DNA from: Amycolatopsis azurea DSM 43854
Lineage (GTDB): Bacteria; Actinomycetota; Actinomycetes; Mycobacteriales; Pseudonocardiaceae
Length of the DNA: 64,000 bases
Direction: 5' to 3'
Assembly (NCBI RefSeq): GCF_001995215.1
Contig: NZ_MUXN01000004.1
Span: 124,193-188,192 of the forward strand
This document shows, in pieces, positions 15,314-22,977 of this stretch (position 1 is its first letter; every line of letters begins with the position of its first letter). The translations under genes were made by a program, and so were the position numbers. The notes under the pieces were generated by a model. That model worked only from the letters and a program-made list of their open reading frames with translations, was not told the origin of the DNA and did no database searches.

Positions 15314-16690
15314 ATGAACGACACCAAGTTGACCGCGAGCGAGCTCGTCGCCGCGTATGCCACCGGAGAGCTGTCGCCGGTCGAGGCCACTCAGAACGCG
15401 TTGCGGGTCATCGAAGAACGCGACGGTGAGACCAACGCCTACTGCCTCGTCGACGCCGACGGCGCGATCGAACAGGCGAAGGCGTCCGAGATCCGCTGGC
15501 GGGACGGCAATCCGATCGGCTGGCTCGACGGTGTCCCGGCCTCGATCAAGGACATGTTCCTGACGCAGGGCTGGCCGACGCTGCGCGGTTCACGGTGCAT
15601 CGACCCCGGCCAGCCGTGGGACGTCGACAGTCCCGTCACCGCGAGGCTGCGCGAGAACGGCTTGGTACTGCTGGGAAAGACCACGACGCCGGAACTCGCG
15701 TGGAAGGGCGTCACCGACAACACGCTGACCGGGATCACCCGCAACCCGCACGACCTGTCGACGACGGCGGGCGGGTCCAGCGGTGGGAGCGCCGCGGCCG
15801 TCGCGGCGGGGATGGGTGAACTCTCCGTCGGCACCGACGGTGGCGGCTCGATCCGGATCCCGGCTTCGTTCTGCGGAATCGTCGGCCTCAAACCGACACA
15901 CGGCCGGATCCCGCTGTTCCCGGCGAGCCCGTTCGGACCGCTCTCGCACGCCGGTCCGATGGCGCGTTCGGTGGACGACACGGCGCTGCTCCTCGACGTC
16001 CTCGCGATGCCCGACTACCGCGACCCGGCGGCACTCGCCCCGCCCGTCTCGACCTTCCGCGAAGCCGTCCGCCGGGACGTGCGCGGACTGAACGCCGCCT
16101 ACTCGCCGACACTCGGCTACGTCGACGTCGACCCGGAGGTCGCGGCGATCGTCAAGTCGGCCGTCCAGGCGCTGGGTGACGCGGGCCTGCACATCGAAGA
16201 GACCGATCCCGGCTTCACCGACCCCAAGGCCGCCTTCGACATCCTGTGGTCGACGGGGGCGGCGAAGTGGCTGGACACGTTCCCCGCCGGTTCGGAGACC
16301 AAGGTAGATCCCGGGCTGCGGAAGGTGTGGGAGCTCGGCAAGACCTTCTCGGCGAGCGACTACCTCGGCGCCAACGCCGAACGGGCCGCGCTGGGCATCC
16401 TGATGGGTGAGTTCCACACGCGCCACGACGTGCTGATCACGCCGACCCTCCCGATCGCCGCCTTCGAAGCCGGGCACGAGGTGCCGCCGGGCAGCGGGCT
16501 GAGCGGCTGGCCGGACTGGACGCCGTTCACCTACCCGTTCAACATGACCCAGCAGCCCGCCATCAGCGTCCCGGCCGGTCGCACCTCCGGCGGGCTTCCC
16601 GTCGGTCTCCAGATCGTCGGGCCGCGGCACTCCGACGACCTGGTGCTCGCGGTCGCGAAACTCCTCGAAGAGGTCCGTCCCTGGCCGTGA
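15314..16690 (+). CDS. amidase (amidase signature family)
   Basis: 458 residues, standard size. The Ser-cisSer-Lys triad is visible: Lys79 in PASIKDMF, Ser155 in GGSSGGSAA and Ser179 in GTDGGGSIRIPAS, with the usual spacings of 76 and 24. The family hydrolyses C-N bonds of amides, including carbamoyl and malonamate or maleamate-like compounds. It follows the D-2-hydroxyacid dehydrogenase by 7 bp and ends next to a small hairpin before the convergent MFS gene. With the two racemase-fold enzymes it could release ammonia from an amide of a dicarboxylic acid, which would then be isomerised and oxidised; that order is inference. GatA itself is unlikely, since no gatB or gatC is nearby. Confidence 0.88.
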   Translation: MNDTKLTASELVAAYATGELSPVEATQNALRVIEERDGETNAYCLVDADGAIEQAKASEIRWRDGNPIGWLDGVPASIKDMFLTQGWPTLRGSRCIDPGQPWDVDSPVTARLRENGLVLLGKTTTPELAWKGVTDNTLTGITRNPHDLSTTAGGSSGGSAAAVAAGMGELSVGTDGGGSIRIPASFCGIVGLKPTHGRIPLFPASPFGPLSHAGPMARSVDDTALLLDVLAMPDYRDPAALAPPVSTFREAVRRDVRGLNAAYSPTLGYVDVDPEVAAIVKSAVQALGDAGLHIEETDPGFTDPKAAFDILWSTGAAKWLDTFPAGSETKVDPGLRKVWELGKTFSASDYLGANAERAALGILMGEFHTRHDVLITPTLPIAAFEAGHEVPPGSGLSGWPDWTPFTYPFNMTQQPAISVPAGRTSGGLPVGLQIVGPRHSDDLVLAVAKLLEEVRPWP

Positions 16691-16700
16691 CCTGCGGAAA

Positions 16701-16729
16701 GGGAGCAAGGGACCTTTGCTATCGCTCCC
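16701..16729. terminator. short hairpin between convergent genes
   Basis: GGGAGC (16701-16706) pairs with GCTCCC (16724-16729), and inside it AGCAAGG faces CTTTGCT with one mismatch. It occupies the 42-bp gap between the amidase and the convergent MFS gene and is the only terminator-like structure there. There is no U-tract, so confidence is low. Confidence 0.35.
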
Positions 16730-16732
16730 GGG

Positions 16733-17953
16733 TCAGGGCTGGGTGGCGTGGGTCTTCCGGACCAGGCCGCGCACCTGGCCGCTGCACAGCGCGAGACAGG
16801 TGGCGATCACGACCAGCGCGGCGCACGCGAGCAGGGTCGTGCCGACCCCGAAGTGCTGTGCGGCGGGTCCGGCCGCCATCTGGCCAAGCGGCAGGGCGAT
16901 GAAGGAACCGAGCATGTCGTAGGAGTAGACGCGCGCGAGTTTGTCCTCGGGCACGTTCTCCTGCAGCGAGACGTCCCATGCCACCACGAACTGCTCGATC
17001 GCCAGGCCGGAGACGAACATGGCCGCCAGCAGGAGCGGCAGCAACGGTGCCTGGCCGAGGAGGATCAACGGCGGCGCTTCGAAAAGGATCACCGCGACCC
17101 CGACGAAGAGCGCGCGCCGCGGCTGCCAGCGGGCCACGAGGATCCCGCCGGCGAGTGAGCCGATCGTCTGCGCGGCGAGGGCGAATCCCCAGCCGGTGCG
17201 CCCGAAACTGCCGTCGGCGACGAGGGGGCCGAGTACCCCGATCCCACCGGCGATGACGGCGTTCACCACCATGAACTGCACGACCACGACCCACACCCAG
17301 GTCCGTGACCGGAACTCGCGCCAGCCTTCGGCGAGTTCCGCCAGCGGGCGGCTGCCGGGGACCCGTTCCCGGCGGTTGAGGCGGATGCGCCGGTACGACA
17401 ACGCCGAGCCGAGGAACAGCAGCGCGTTCCCGGCCAGCGCCCAGCCGGGGCCGACCGCGGTGACCAGGATGCCGCCGAGTCCGGCGCCGGCGATCCGGCC
17501 GGAGTTCGAGAGCAGCCTGGCCAGGGCGTTCGCCTGTGCCAGCTGGGCGGCGGGCACCGTCAACGGGGTGAGCGACGCCGAGGCTGGTGCGGAGATCGCG
17601 GCCACCGCGCCGTTGACCACGCTCAGGCCGACCAGCAGCGGGATCGACGCGAATCCACAAAGGACACTCGCCGCGATGAGGGCCTGGGTCAGTGTCGCGG
17701 CGACTTCCGTGCCCTGCAGGATCACCGACCGCGGCAGCCGGTCCGCCAGCACTCCGCCGAACAGCAGCAGGACCACGCTCGCCACCGACCGCGCGCCGAC
17801 GACGATGCCGATGTCGACGGCCGAACCGGTCAGGTCGATCACCGCGAACGCCAGTGCCAGCGGGGCGACGGCGTTGCCGAACTCCCCGAACGTGCGGCCG
17901 CCGATCAGCCACCGGAAGTTGTGGTGGCGCAGTGGTTCACGCAGGGACGTCAC
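16733..17953 (-). CDS. MFS transporter, 12-TM efflux type
   Basis: 406 residues with about 12 hydrophobic segments. After the N-terminal FRWLIGGRTFGEFGNAVAPLALAF come GIVVGARSVASVVLLLFGGVLADRLPR, which contains the MFS motif A-like GGVLADRLPRS between TM2 and TM3, then paired helices with a central loop around residue 195-215 (RRERVPGSRPLAELAEGW). The look is that of a drug/proton antiporter (enterobactin exporter-like MFS). The GTG at 17953 overlaps the stop of the wHTH gene (GTGA) and has GAGG upstream; an in-frame extension to 18097 lies inside that gene and is rejected. The regulator upstream probably controls it in response to the exported compound. The substrate is unknown. Confidence 0.85.
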   Translation of the reverse strand: MTSLREPLRHHNFRWLIGGRTFGEFGNAVAPLALAFAVIDLTGSAVDIGIVVGARSVASVVLLLFGGVLADRLPRSVILQGTEVAATLTQALIAASVLCGFASIPLLVGLSVVNGAVAAISAPASASLTPLTVPAAQLAQANALARLLSNSGRIAGAGLGGILVTAVGPGWALAGNALLFLGSALSYRRIRLNRRERVPGSRPLAELAEGWREFRSRTWVWVVVVQFMVVNAVIAGGIGVLGPLVADGSFGRTGWGFALAAQTIGSLAGGILVARWQPRRALFVGVAVILFEAPPLILLGQAPLLPLLLAAMFVSGLAIEQFVVAWDVSLQENVPEDKLARVYSYDMLGSFIALPLGQMAAGPAAQHFGVGTTLLACAALVVIATCLALCSGQVRGLVRKTHATQP

Positions 17954-18468
17954 GGTCGCCTCATCTCGAACATCGCGACCGTCGCGCTGACCGGGATCGT
18001 GCCCCGGGTCCGGGGCGGTTTCGCGGCCGTGTGCAGAAGTTCGCTGAGCTCGTGAGCGTGCGCGAGCGCCTTCTCCCAGGTCTCGCGGTCGACCCACATC
18101 TCCGCGTCGGCCGTCAGTCCACGCTTGCCTTGAACGCGGAATTCGCTGCGGCGCTTGAGTTCCTCCGCCATCGTCGCGATGAGAAGCTGTCCTTCCCGCG
18201 GATCCGTCGACATGAACCGCGATCCCGACTCCGGATCGTGCCGGTAGCGTTTCGCCAGCCCGCCCCGGATCCGGACCTCCTCGACGACGTCGAGCAGCCC
18301 GGCCTCGTGCAGCCGTCGCAGGTGATAACTGACATTCGCTTGTGTCTCACCGAGTTCGCGCGCTGCCTCGGCCGCACTCATCGCGGCACCGGTCAAAAGC
18401 GACAGAATACGCAGGCGGACGGGATGGGCGAGGACGCGCAGGTCGTCGAGGCCGGGGGACTCAGGCAT
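17950..18468 (-). CDS. winged-helix transcriptional regulator, ArsR-like
   Basis: About 172 residues. Residues 5-80 form an ArsR-type wHTH: LDDLRVLAHPVRLRILSLL, then the helix-turn-helix AAEAARELGETQANVSYHLRRLHEAGLL, then a wing with basic residues (RIRGGLAKRYRH). The C-terminal half (GQLLIATMAEELKRR, EMWVDRETWEKALAHAHELSELLHTA) is helical, probably for dimerisation and ligand binding. It heads a two-gene operon with the MFS exporter, typical for a drug-responsive repressor. The start at 18468 (MPESPGLDDL) is favoured because the fold begins right after it, though upstream ATG codons exist at 18495 and nearby. Confidence 0.82.
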   Translation of the reverse strand: MPESPGLDDLRVLAHPVRLRILSLLTGAAMSAAEAARELGETQANVSYHLRRLHEAGLLDVVEEVRIRGGLAKRYRHDPESGSRFMSTDPREGQLLIATMAEELKRRSEFRVQGKRGLTADAEMWVDRETWEKALAHAHELSELLHTAAKPPRTRGTIPVSATVAMFEMRRP

Positions 18469-18577
18469 GCCGCCGAGTATCGACTGCCGGGACATCAACC
18501 GTCAAACAGTTATTTGGGGGTTTCGTTGGCCGGGAGATCCGGTGCAATGGTCCGATGTCTGTGCTCTGCTGGGAGGT

Positions 18578-19552
18578 ATGCGTACGACGACATTGGGCAG
18601 GAGTGGTCTCGAGGTGTCGAGGATCGCCTTCGGCACCTGGCAGCTCGGCGGGGGCTGGGGTTCGTTCGACGAGGACGCGGCGATCGCCGCGATCCACCAC
18701 GCCCGCGAACTCGGGGTCACCTTCTTCGACACCGCCCAGGCCTACGGTTTCGGGAAATCCGAAGCGCTGCTCGGGAAGGCGTTGCGCGAGGAACTCAAGC
18801 GCGACCGCGACAACCTCGTCATAGCGACGAAAGGCGGCACCAGGCCGCGTTCCGAGCGGCCGCGTGACTCTCGCCGCGAGTGGCTGACGCAGGGGATCGA
18901 GGACAGCCTCCGCTTCCTCGACGTCGACCACATCGACCTCTACCAGATCCACTGGCCCGATCCCGACACGCCCGCCGAGGAGACCGCGAGCGTTCTCCAG
19001 GAGTTCGTCGACGCCGGGAAGATCCGGCACATCGGTGTCTCGAACTACGACGCCGCGGCGCTGGCCGACTTCGACGAGACCCGTCCGGTGGAAACCCTTC
19101 AGCCGCCGTATCACCTGTTCCGCCGCGACATCGAAATCGACCCGCTGCCTTATGCGCGGGAGAACGACATCGGCGTGCTCGTGTACAGCCCGCTGGGCAG
19201 CGGCCTGTTGACCGGATCCCTCACGCCGGAGACGACGTTCGAGAAAGCCGACTGGCGTTCGCAGTCGTCGGCGTTCACCGGGGAGACCTTCCGGCGCAAC
19301 CTCGCCATCGTCGACAGGCTCAAGGAATTCGCCGCGGACAAGGGGATCTCGGTCGGTCAGCTCGCGATCGCCTGGACGCTCGCCCGGCCGGGGGTGCACG
19401 TCGCGATCGTGGGCGCGCGCAAGGCGGCCAACATCGAAGCCAGTCTCGCCGCGGCCGACGTCGACCTGTCCGCGGACGAACTCGCGGAGATCGACCGGCT
19501 CACCGCCGGCGCCGTCCCCGTCGCGGGCGCGAGCCCCGAAGGCATCGCCTAA
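18578..19552 (+). CDS. aldo/keto reductase
   Basis: 324 residues with the (beta/alpha)8 family marks: MRTTTLGRSGLEVSRIAFGTWQLGG, catalytic Asp and Tyr in FFDTAQAYGFGKSE, Lys in VIATKGG, and His in YQIHWPDPDTP. GKIRHIGVSNYDAAAL and the C-terminal NADPH-binding AIVGARKAANIEASLAAADV also fit. It most resembles the AKR subfamily of general NADPH reductases in actinobacteria (oxidoreductases of the YghZ/IolS type). The ATG at 18578 follows GGGAGG very closely; no better in-frame start is seen. It is divergent from the wHTH/MFS pair. The 3' end overlaps the pqqB stop by 4 bp (CTAA). The physiological substrate is unknown. Confidence 0.88.
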   Translation: MRTTTLGRSGLEVSRIAFGTWQLGGGWGSFDEDAAIAAIHHARELGVTFFDTAQAYGFGKSEALLGKALREELKRDRDNLVIATKGGTRPRSERPRDSRREWLTQGIEDSLRFLDVDHIDLYQIHWPDPDTPAEETASVLQEFVDAGKIRHIGVSNYDAAALADFDETRPVETLQPPYHLFRRDIEIDPLPYARENDIGVLVYSPLGSGLLTGSLTPETTFEKADWRSQSSAFTGETFRRNLAIVDRLKEFAADKGISVGQLAIAWTLARPGVHVAIVGARKAANIEASLAAADVDLSADELAEIDRLTAGAVPVAGASPEGIA

Positions 19553-20412
19553 AGCTTGAATTCGGTACCGTCCAAGGGAAGCGAGGCGCCGCCGTCCAGT
19601 ACGGCGGCGTGCTCCGGCGAGGCCGGGTCGACCGCCGGGTTCGTGTTGTTCAGATGCGTGTACGCCCAGCGCGGGCCAGGGCGGAGTTTCGCGAGACTGC
19701 CGGTGATCGGCAGATGTCCCATCGCCAGCTGGGCGCCGTCGCCGACCTTGGCCGCGGTGGCGCCCGACATCTCGTCCGGCGCGTAGAAGGTCCCGTCCAG
19801 CAACACCAGGCCGGCGTCGCGAGTGAAGTCGTCGAATCCGTCCGGCCAGCTCTTCAGGCAAGGCGCGTAAACGAAGACACCGCCGGTCTCGACGTCTTCG
19901 ATCCGGTACGCGACCACCCACGGACCGTCCTCAGTGGACGAACGTGCGTACTTCGGCCGTTTGTCGCTCACCGGAAGCGCGCTCACCCGGAGCCCGTCGA
20001 TGGAGACCTCCGACGACGGCAGCCAGTCCCAGCCGCCGTAGCCGTCGATGATCGACCGTGCGGGGAACTGCCCGGACAGCGCGCCCAGGACGGCGTCCGG
20101 AGCCCAGACCGGAAGCCCGCCCGCCTCCCGCAACAGGAGCAGGCCGAGTGAATGATCGAGTTCGGCGTCGGTGAGCAGCACCCCGCGCAGCGGGATTTCC
20201 CTCGGCCCAGGCCCGGCCCGCAGCTGCGGTGTGGCGAGGATCTGCGCGCGGATGTCCGGTGACGCGTTGAGCAGGTACCAGCCCTTGCCGTCCGCGCTGA
20301 CCGCGACACAGTCCTGCGTCCGCGGCGGCGCGTCGGAAACGCACAGCGCGCAGGCGCAGTTCCACTGCGGGAATCCGCCACCCGCCGCGGTGCCGAGCAG
20401 GATCACCCTCAT
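19549..20412 (-). CDS. pqqB: PQQ biosynthesis protein PqqB
   Basis: 287 residues. The N-terminal MRVILLGTAAGGGFPQWNC with ACALC is the PqqB hallmark, including the Cys cluster that binds structural zinc. VLLTDAELDHSLGLLLLRE and WAYTHLNNTNPAVD are the metallo-beta-lactamase-fold motifs. PqqB is a metal-dependent hydroxylase-type enzyme acting on the excised Glu-Tyr intermediate. It is the last gene of the operon; its ATG overlaps the pqqE stop (ATGA). The order A-C-D-E-B differs from the common A-B-C-D-E. The stop codon overlaps the convergent aldo/keto reductase gene. Confidence 0.95.
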   Translation of the reverse strand: MRVILLGTAAGGGFPQWNCACALCVSDAPPRTQDCVAVSADGKGWYLLNASPDIRAQILATPQLRAGPGPREIPLRGVLLTDAELDHSLGLLLLREAGGLPVWAPDAVLGALSGQFPARSIIDGYGGWDWLPSSEVSIDGLRVSALPVSDKRPKYARSSTEDGPWVVAYRIEDVETGGVFVYAPCLKSWPDGFDDFTRDAGLVLLDGTFYAPDEMSGATAAKVGDGAQLAMGHLPITGSLAKLRPGPRWAYTHLNNTNPAVDPASPEHAAVLDGGASLPLDGTEFKL

Positions 20413-21497
20413 CGCGGCCCCCGCATCACGAGCTCGTCAGTTTTCGGGGGTGTGGCCAGGATGAGGTCGACGATGCCGCGATCCGGCGAACGTGAGCACA
20501 CCGGATCCGTCGCCGAGGCGTCACCGGTGAGCTGGAACGCCTGACACCGGCAGCCGCCGAAGTCGATCGATCGCCGATCGCAGGTGCCGCAGGTGTCCGG
20601 CATCCAGTCCTCGCCGCGGAAGGCGTTGAAGGAACTGGATTCGTACCAGATCCGCGCCAGCGGCTTGTCCCGGACGTTGTCGAACTCCAGCGTCTCGATC
20701 GCCGTCGACGCGGGACACGGCAGCACGTTCCCGTCCGGTGCCACGGTCAGTTGCCGCGCGCCCCAGCCGTACATGCACGGTTTCGGGTACTGCTCGTAAT
20801 AGTCGGCGACGACGTAGATGATCTCCATGCGGTCGCGTAGCCGTTCGGTGGCCGCGCGCACGATCGGCTCGGCCTCGTCGAGCTGCCGCCGGGTCGGCAT
20901 CAGGGCGTCGCGGTTCCGCAGCGCCCAGCCGTAGTACTGCGTGTTGGCCAGTTCGAGCCGGTCCGCGCCCATCTTCTCGGCCAGGTCGATGATCCCGGCG
21001 AGCTGGTCGTGGTTCTGCCGGTGCAGCACGACGTTCACCGAAAGCGGCAGCCCGGCCTTCTTGATCAGTCCGGCGACGACCAGTTTCCGGGCATGGGCCC
21101 GCGCGCCGGCGAGCCGGTCCGCGCGTTCGGCCGTCGCGCCCTGCACGGACAGCTGGATGTGCGCGATACCGCGTTCGAGAAGATCGTCCAATCTGGACTC
21201 GGTCAGCCCGAGCCCGGAGGTCACGAGGTTGACGTAGCAGCCCAGTTTCGTGGCGTGCTCGACCAGGATGGGCAGGTCCGGCCGGGCGAGCGGTTCACCG
21301 CCGGACATGTGCACCTGGAGCACGCCGAGTTCCCGTGCCTGGGTGAGCACGGAAAGCCATTCCTCTGTGGACAGTTCGCCGTCGCGGGCGACCAGCTCGA
21401 CCGGATTCGAGCAGTACGGGCAATGCAGCGGGCAACGGTGGGTCAGCTCGGCCAGCATGCCCAGCGGCGGCGCCGCGGTGGAGGTGTTCAGGTCCAT
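20409..21497 (-). CDS. pqqE: PQQ biosynthesis radical SAM enzyme PqqE
   Basis: 362 residues. The radical SAM cluster motif is Cys22-x3-Cys26-x2-Cys29 (HRCPLHCPYCSNP). The C-terminal SPASM-type region has further cysteines for auxiliary clusters: PKPCMYGWGARQL, NVLPCPAS, and the run DTCGTCDRRSIDFGGCRCQ with a later PVCSRSP. PqqE forms the carbon-carbon bond between the Glu and Tyr side chains of PqqA while it is held by PqqD. The ATG at 21497 lies inside the end of pqqD (10-bp overlap), and the stop overlaps pqqB. Length and motifs are normal, so the enzyme looks intact. Confidence 0.96.
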   Translation of the reverse strand: MDLNTSTAAPPLGMLAELTHRCPLHCPYCSNPVELVARDGELSTEEWLSVLTQARELGVLQVHMSGGEPLARPDLPILVEHATKLGCYVNLVTSGLGLTESRLDDLLERGIAHIQLSVQGATAERADRLAGARAHARKLVVAGLIKKAGLPLSVNVVLHRQNHDQLAGIIDLAEKMGADRLELANTQYYGWALRNRDALMPTRRQLDEAEPIVRAATERLRDRMEIIYVVADYYEQYPKPCMYGWGARQLTVAPDGNVLPCPASTAIETLEFDNVRDKPLARIWYESSSFNAFRGEDWMPDTCGTCDRRSIDFGGCRCQAFQLTGDASATDPVCSRSPDRGIVDLILATPPKTDELVMRGPR

Positions 21498-21760
21498 TCG
21501 ACGATCCGCCGATCTCCCAGCCGGGACAGGACGTCCAGGATCTCTTCCTCGCGGACACCGGCGTAGCGCTCACGCAACGCCGACGCGATCGCCGCGACGT
21601 CTTCGACACCGTCGCAGAGCGAGAGCACGGCCGCGGCGGTCGGATTCGGGACGAGCACGCCCTCGGGGAACAGGAGGACGTGCGTTTCCCTGGTCTGGTC
21701 ATAGCTCAGCCGGACGCCGCGCCGCAGCCGCGGCACCGAGCCCATCTCGAGGGTGGTCAT
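21488..21760 (-). CDS. pqqD: PQQ biosynthesis peptide chaperone PqqD
   Basis: 90 residues, the usual size of PqqD. The sequence begins MTTLEMGSVPRLRRGVRLSYDQTRE and contains HVLLFPEGVLVPNPTAAAVLSLCDG, followed by AAIASALRERYAG, the pattern of a RiPP recognition element. PqqD binds the PqqA precursor and presents it to PqqE. It starts 2 bp after the pqqC stop and overlaps pqqE by 10 bp, so all three are translationally coupled. It is a separate protein here and is not fused to PqqC as in some methylotrophs. Confidence 0.94.
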   Translation of the reverse strand: MTTLEMGSVPRLRRGVRLSYDQTRETHVLLFPEGVLVPNPTAAAVLSLCDGVEDVAAIASALRERYAGVREEEILDVLSRLGDRRIVEWT

Positions 21761-21762
21761 CG

Positions 21763-22467
21763 CTACTCCTTGGCGGCGGCGCGCTCGATGGCGTCGAGCA
21801 GGGACCAGAGCACGTCGGTCTTGAACGCCAGCGCGGCGATCGCCTTCTCCTGCTGTTCGCGGGTGACGGCGTGCCGCACGACGATGTCGAGGGTCCCCTT
21901 GCCCTCGCCGGAGACCTTGTCGATGCGATTGGTGAAATAGGCGAGGTCTTCCGGCGCGATCCACGAGTAGTTCGCCAGCATGTCGGCGACGCGCCGCTGC
22001 ATGAGATGACCGGCGAACATTTCGGTCAGTCCCGAAGCGACCGCTTCGAGCCAGGGTTTCGTGCGGGCGAAATTCACATAGGCGTCGACGGCGAACCGTA
22101 CGCCGGGGGCGACGTGCCGTTGATCGAGAACCTCTTCACGATCGAGCCCGACAGCGGTGCATAACCGGAGCCACCGCTCGATTCCGCCGTCGCCCTCTTC
22201 CGTCCCGTCGTGATAGACGATGCGGTCGAGCCATTCCCGGCGTATTTCCGGTACCGGGCAGTTGCTGATGATCGCGGCGTCCTTCTGCGGGAGCACGCAT
22301 TGGTAGTACCAGCGGTTGGCGGCCCAGATCTTCAGTTCGTACTCGGACAGTTCGCCGCCGTGCATCCGTCGATGGAAGGGATGAGTACCCCAATAGCGGT
22401 GAGAAAGACCACGCAAGGCCGCGACGAATTCCGGCGGCGACATCGCGGCGGAAAGGGAAAGAGACAC
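21763..22467 (-). CDS. pqqC: pyrroloquinoline-quinone synthase PqqC
   Basis: 234 residues of the all-helical PqqC/TenA-like fold. Recognisable stretches are FVAALRGLSHRYWGTHPFHRRM, WAANRWYYQCVLPQKDAAIISNCP and RREWLDRIVYHDG, then DAYVNFARTKPWLEAVASGLTEMFAGHLM, which carry the His, Tyr and Arg residues of the active site. PqqC catalyses the final ring closure and eight-electron oxidation to PQQ without a metal cofactor. The start is GTG 22467 with GGAGG upstream. The gene stands 76 bp after pqqA, with a strong hairpin in between. Confidence 0.95.
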   Translation of the reverse strand: MSLSLSAAMSPPEFVAALRGLSHRYWGTHPFHRRMHGGELSEYELKIWAANRWYYQCVLPQKDAAIISNCPVPEIRREWLDRIVYHDGTEEGDGGIERWLRLCTAVGLDREEVLDQRHVAPGVRFAVDAYVNFARTKPWLEAVASGLTEMFAGHLMQRRVADMLANYSWIAPEDLAYFTNRIDKVSGEGKGTLDIVVRHAVTREQQEKAIAALAFKTDVLWSLLDAIERAAAKE

Positions 22468-22507
22468 GGTGCTGCCTCCAACGGCTCGCTGATCGGGACG
22501 GCGGCGC

Positions 22508-22533
22508 GGTGGTGGGGGACGACCCCCACCACC
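22508..22533 (-). terminator. attenuator-like hairpin between pqqA and pqqC
   Basis: A perfect 11-bp stem, 22508-22518 (GGTGGTGGGGG on the + strand) against 22523-22533, closes an ACGA tetraloop. It sits in the only sizeable gap of the pqq operon, directly after the pqqA stop. Such a structure can stop part of the transcripts or stabilise a short pqqA mRNA, which would give more peptide substrate than enzymes. Higher expression of pqqA than of downstream genes is known from other bacteria; here it is inference. Confidence 0.7.
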
Positions 22534-22543
22534 GAGTGGGAAA

Positions 22544-22639
22544 TCAGTCCTCCATACGGGCCGCGTACGCGGTGACCTCCATGGGAGTTTCGTATTCGAC
22601 GAAGTCCGGCGTGGTCCATACCTCGATGGTTTCGATCAT
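22544..22639 (-). CDS. pqqA: PQQ precursor peptide PqqA
   Basis: A 31-residue peptide that is too short for usual gene callers: it starts MIETIEVWTTPDF and ends PMEVTAYAARMED. Glu21 and Tyr25 stand in the E-V-T-x-Y arrangement conserved in PqqA, where the Glu and Tyr side chains are joined to become PQQ. A Trp-x2-Pro-x-Phe feature near the N-terminus (WTTPDF) also matches the family. GGAGTAGGAA precedes the ATG at 22639. It is the first gene of the operon and is followed by the hairpin before pqqC. No pqqF-type protease gene is seen in the window. Confidence 0.93.
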   Translation of the reverse strand: MIETIEVWTTPDFVEYETPMEVTAYAARMED

Positions 22640-22977
22640 TTCCTACTCCTCGGATCGCTGACGTCAATCCCCGGAACGTCCACATGGGAACGAACCGGGC
22701 CGAGCCCCGTCACCCTAGAAGCGGGCCGCCGATTCTGGCCAGATGCGCGGTCAAGTTCCGATGGCATTTTGTAAAGTTTCCTACCTATGGCCGATCGAGC
22801 TGCCCCGATCGTCACGCTCGGCGCATACAGCGATAGGAGGTAAGCGCTTTCCTTACCCCGTCCAGTGGTGTCCGTTCCGTCCTACGGTGTGTTTGTATCC
22901 AACGCGACGGGTGCACCCCGACCACCCGTCTTCCGCCGCCATCCGAGCTCCAGGGGTGTAGCTGAAGGAGGCGTCCC
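22640..22977. promoter_or_regulatory. 338-bp divergent control region between pqqA and the sugar dehydrogenase gene
   Basis: No gene is seen here. An inverted repeat GGTAAG-N7-CTTACC lies at 22839-22857. About 80 bp to the left GTAAAGTTTCCTAC (22769-22782) has a similar layout, GTAA followed by TTTCCTAC. The two may be sites of one regulator serving both directions. The right end carries the ribosome site AAGGAGG before the ATG at 22978. I could not place convincing -10/-35 boxes. Confidence 0.45.
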
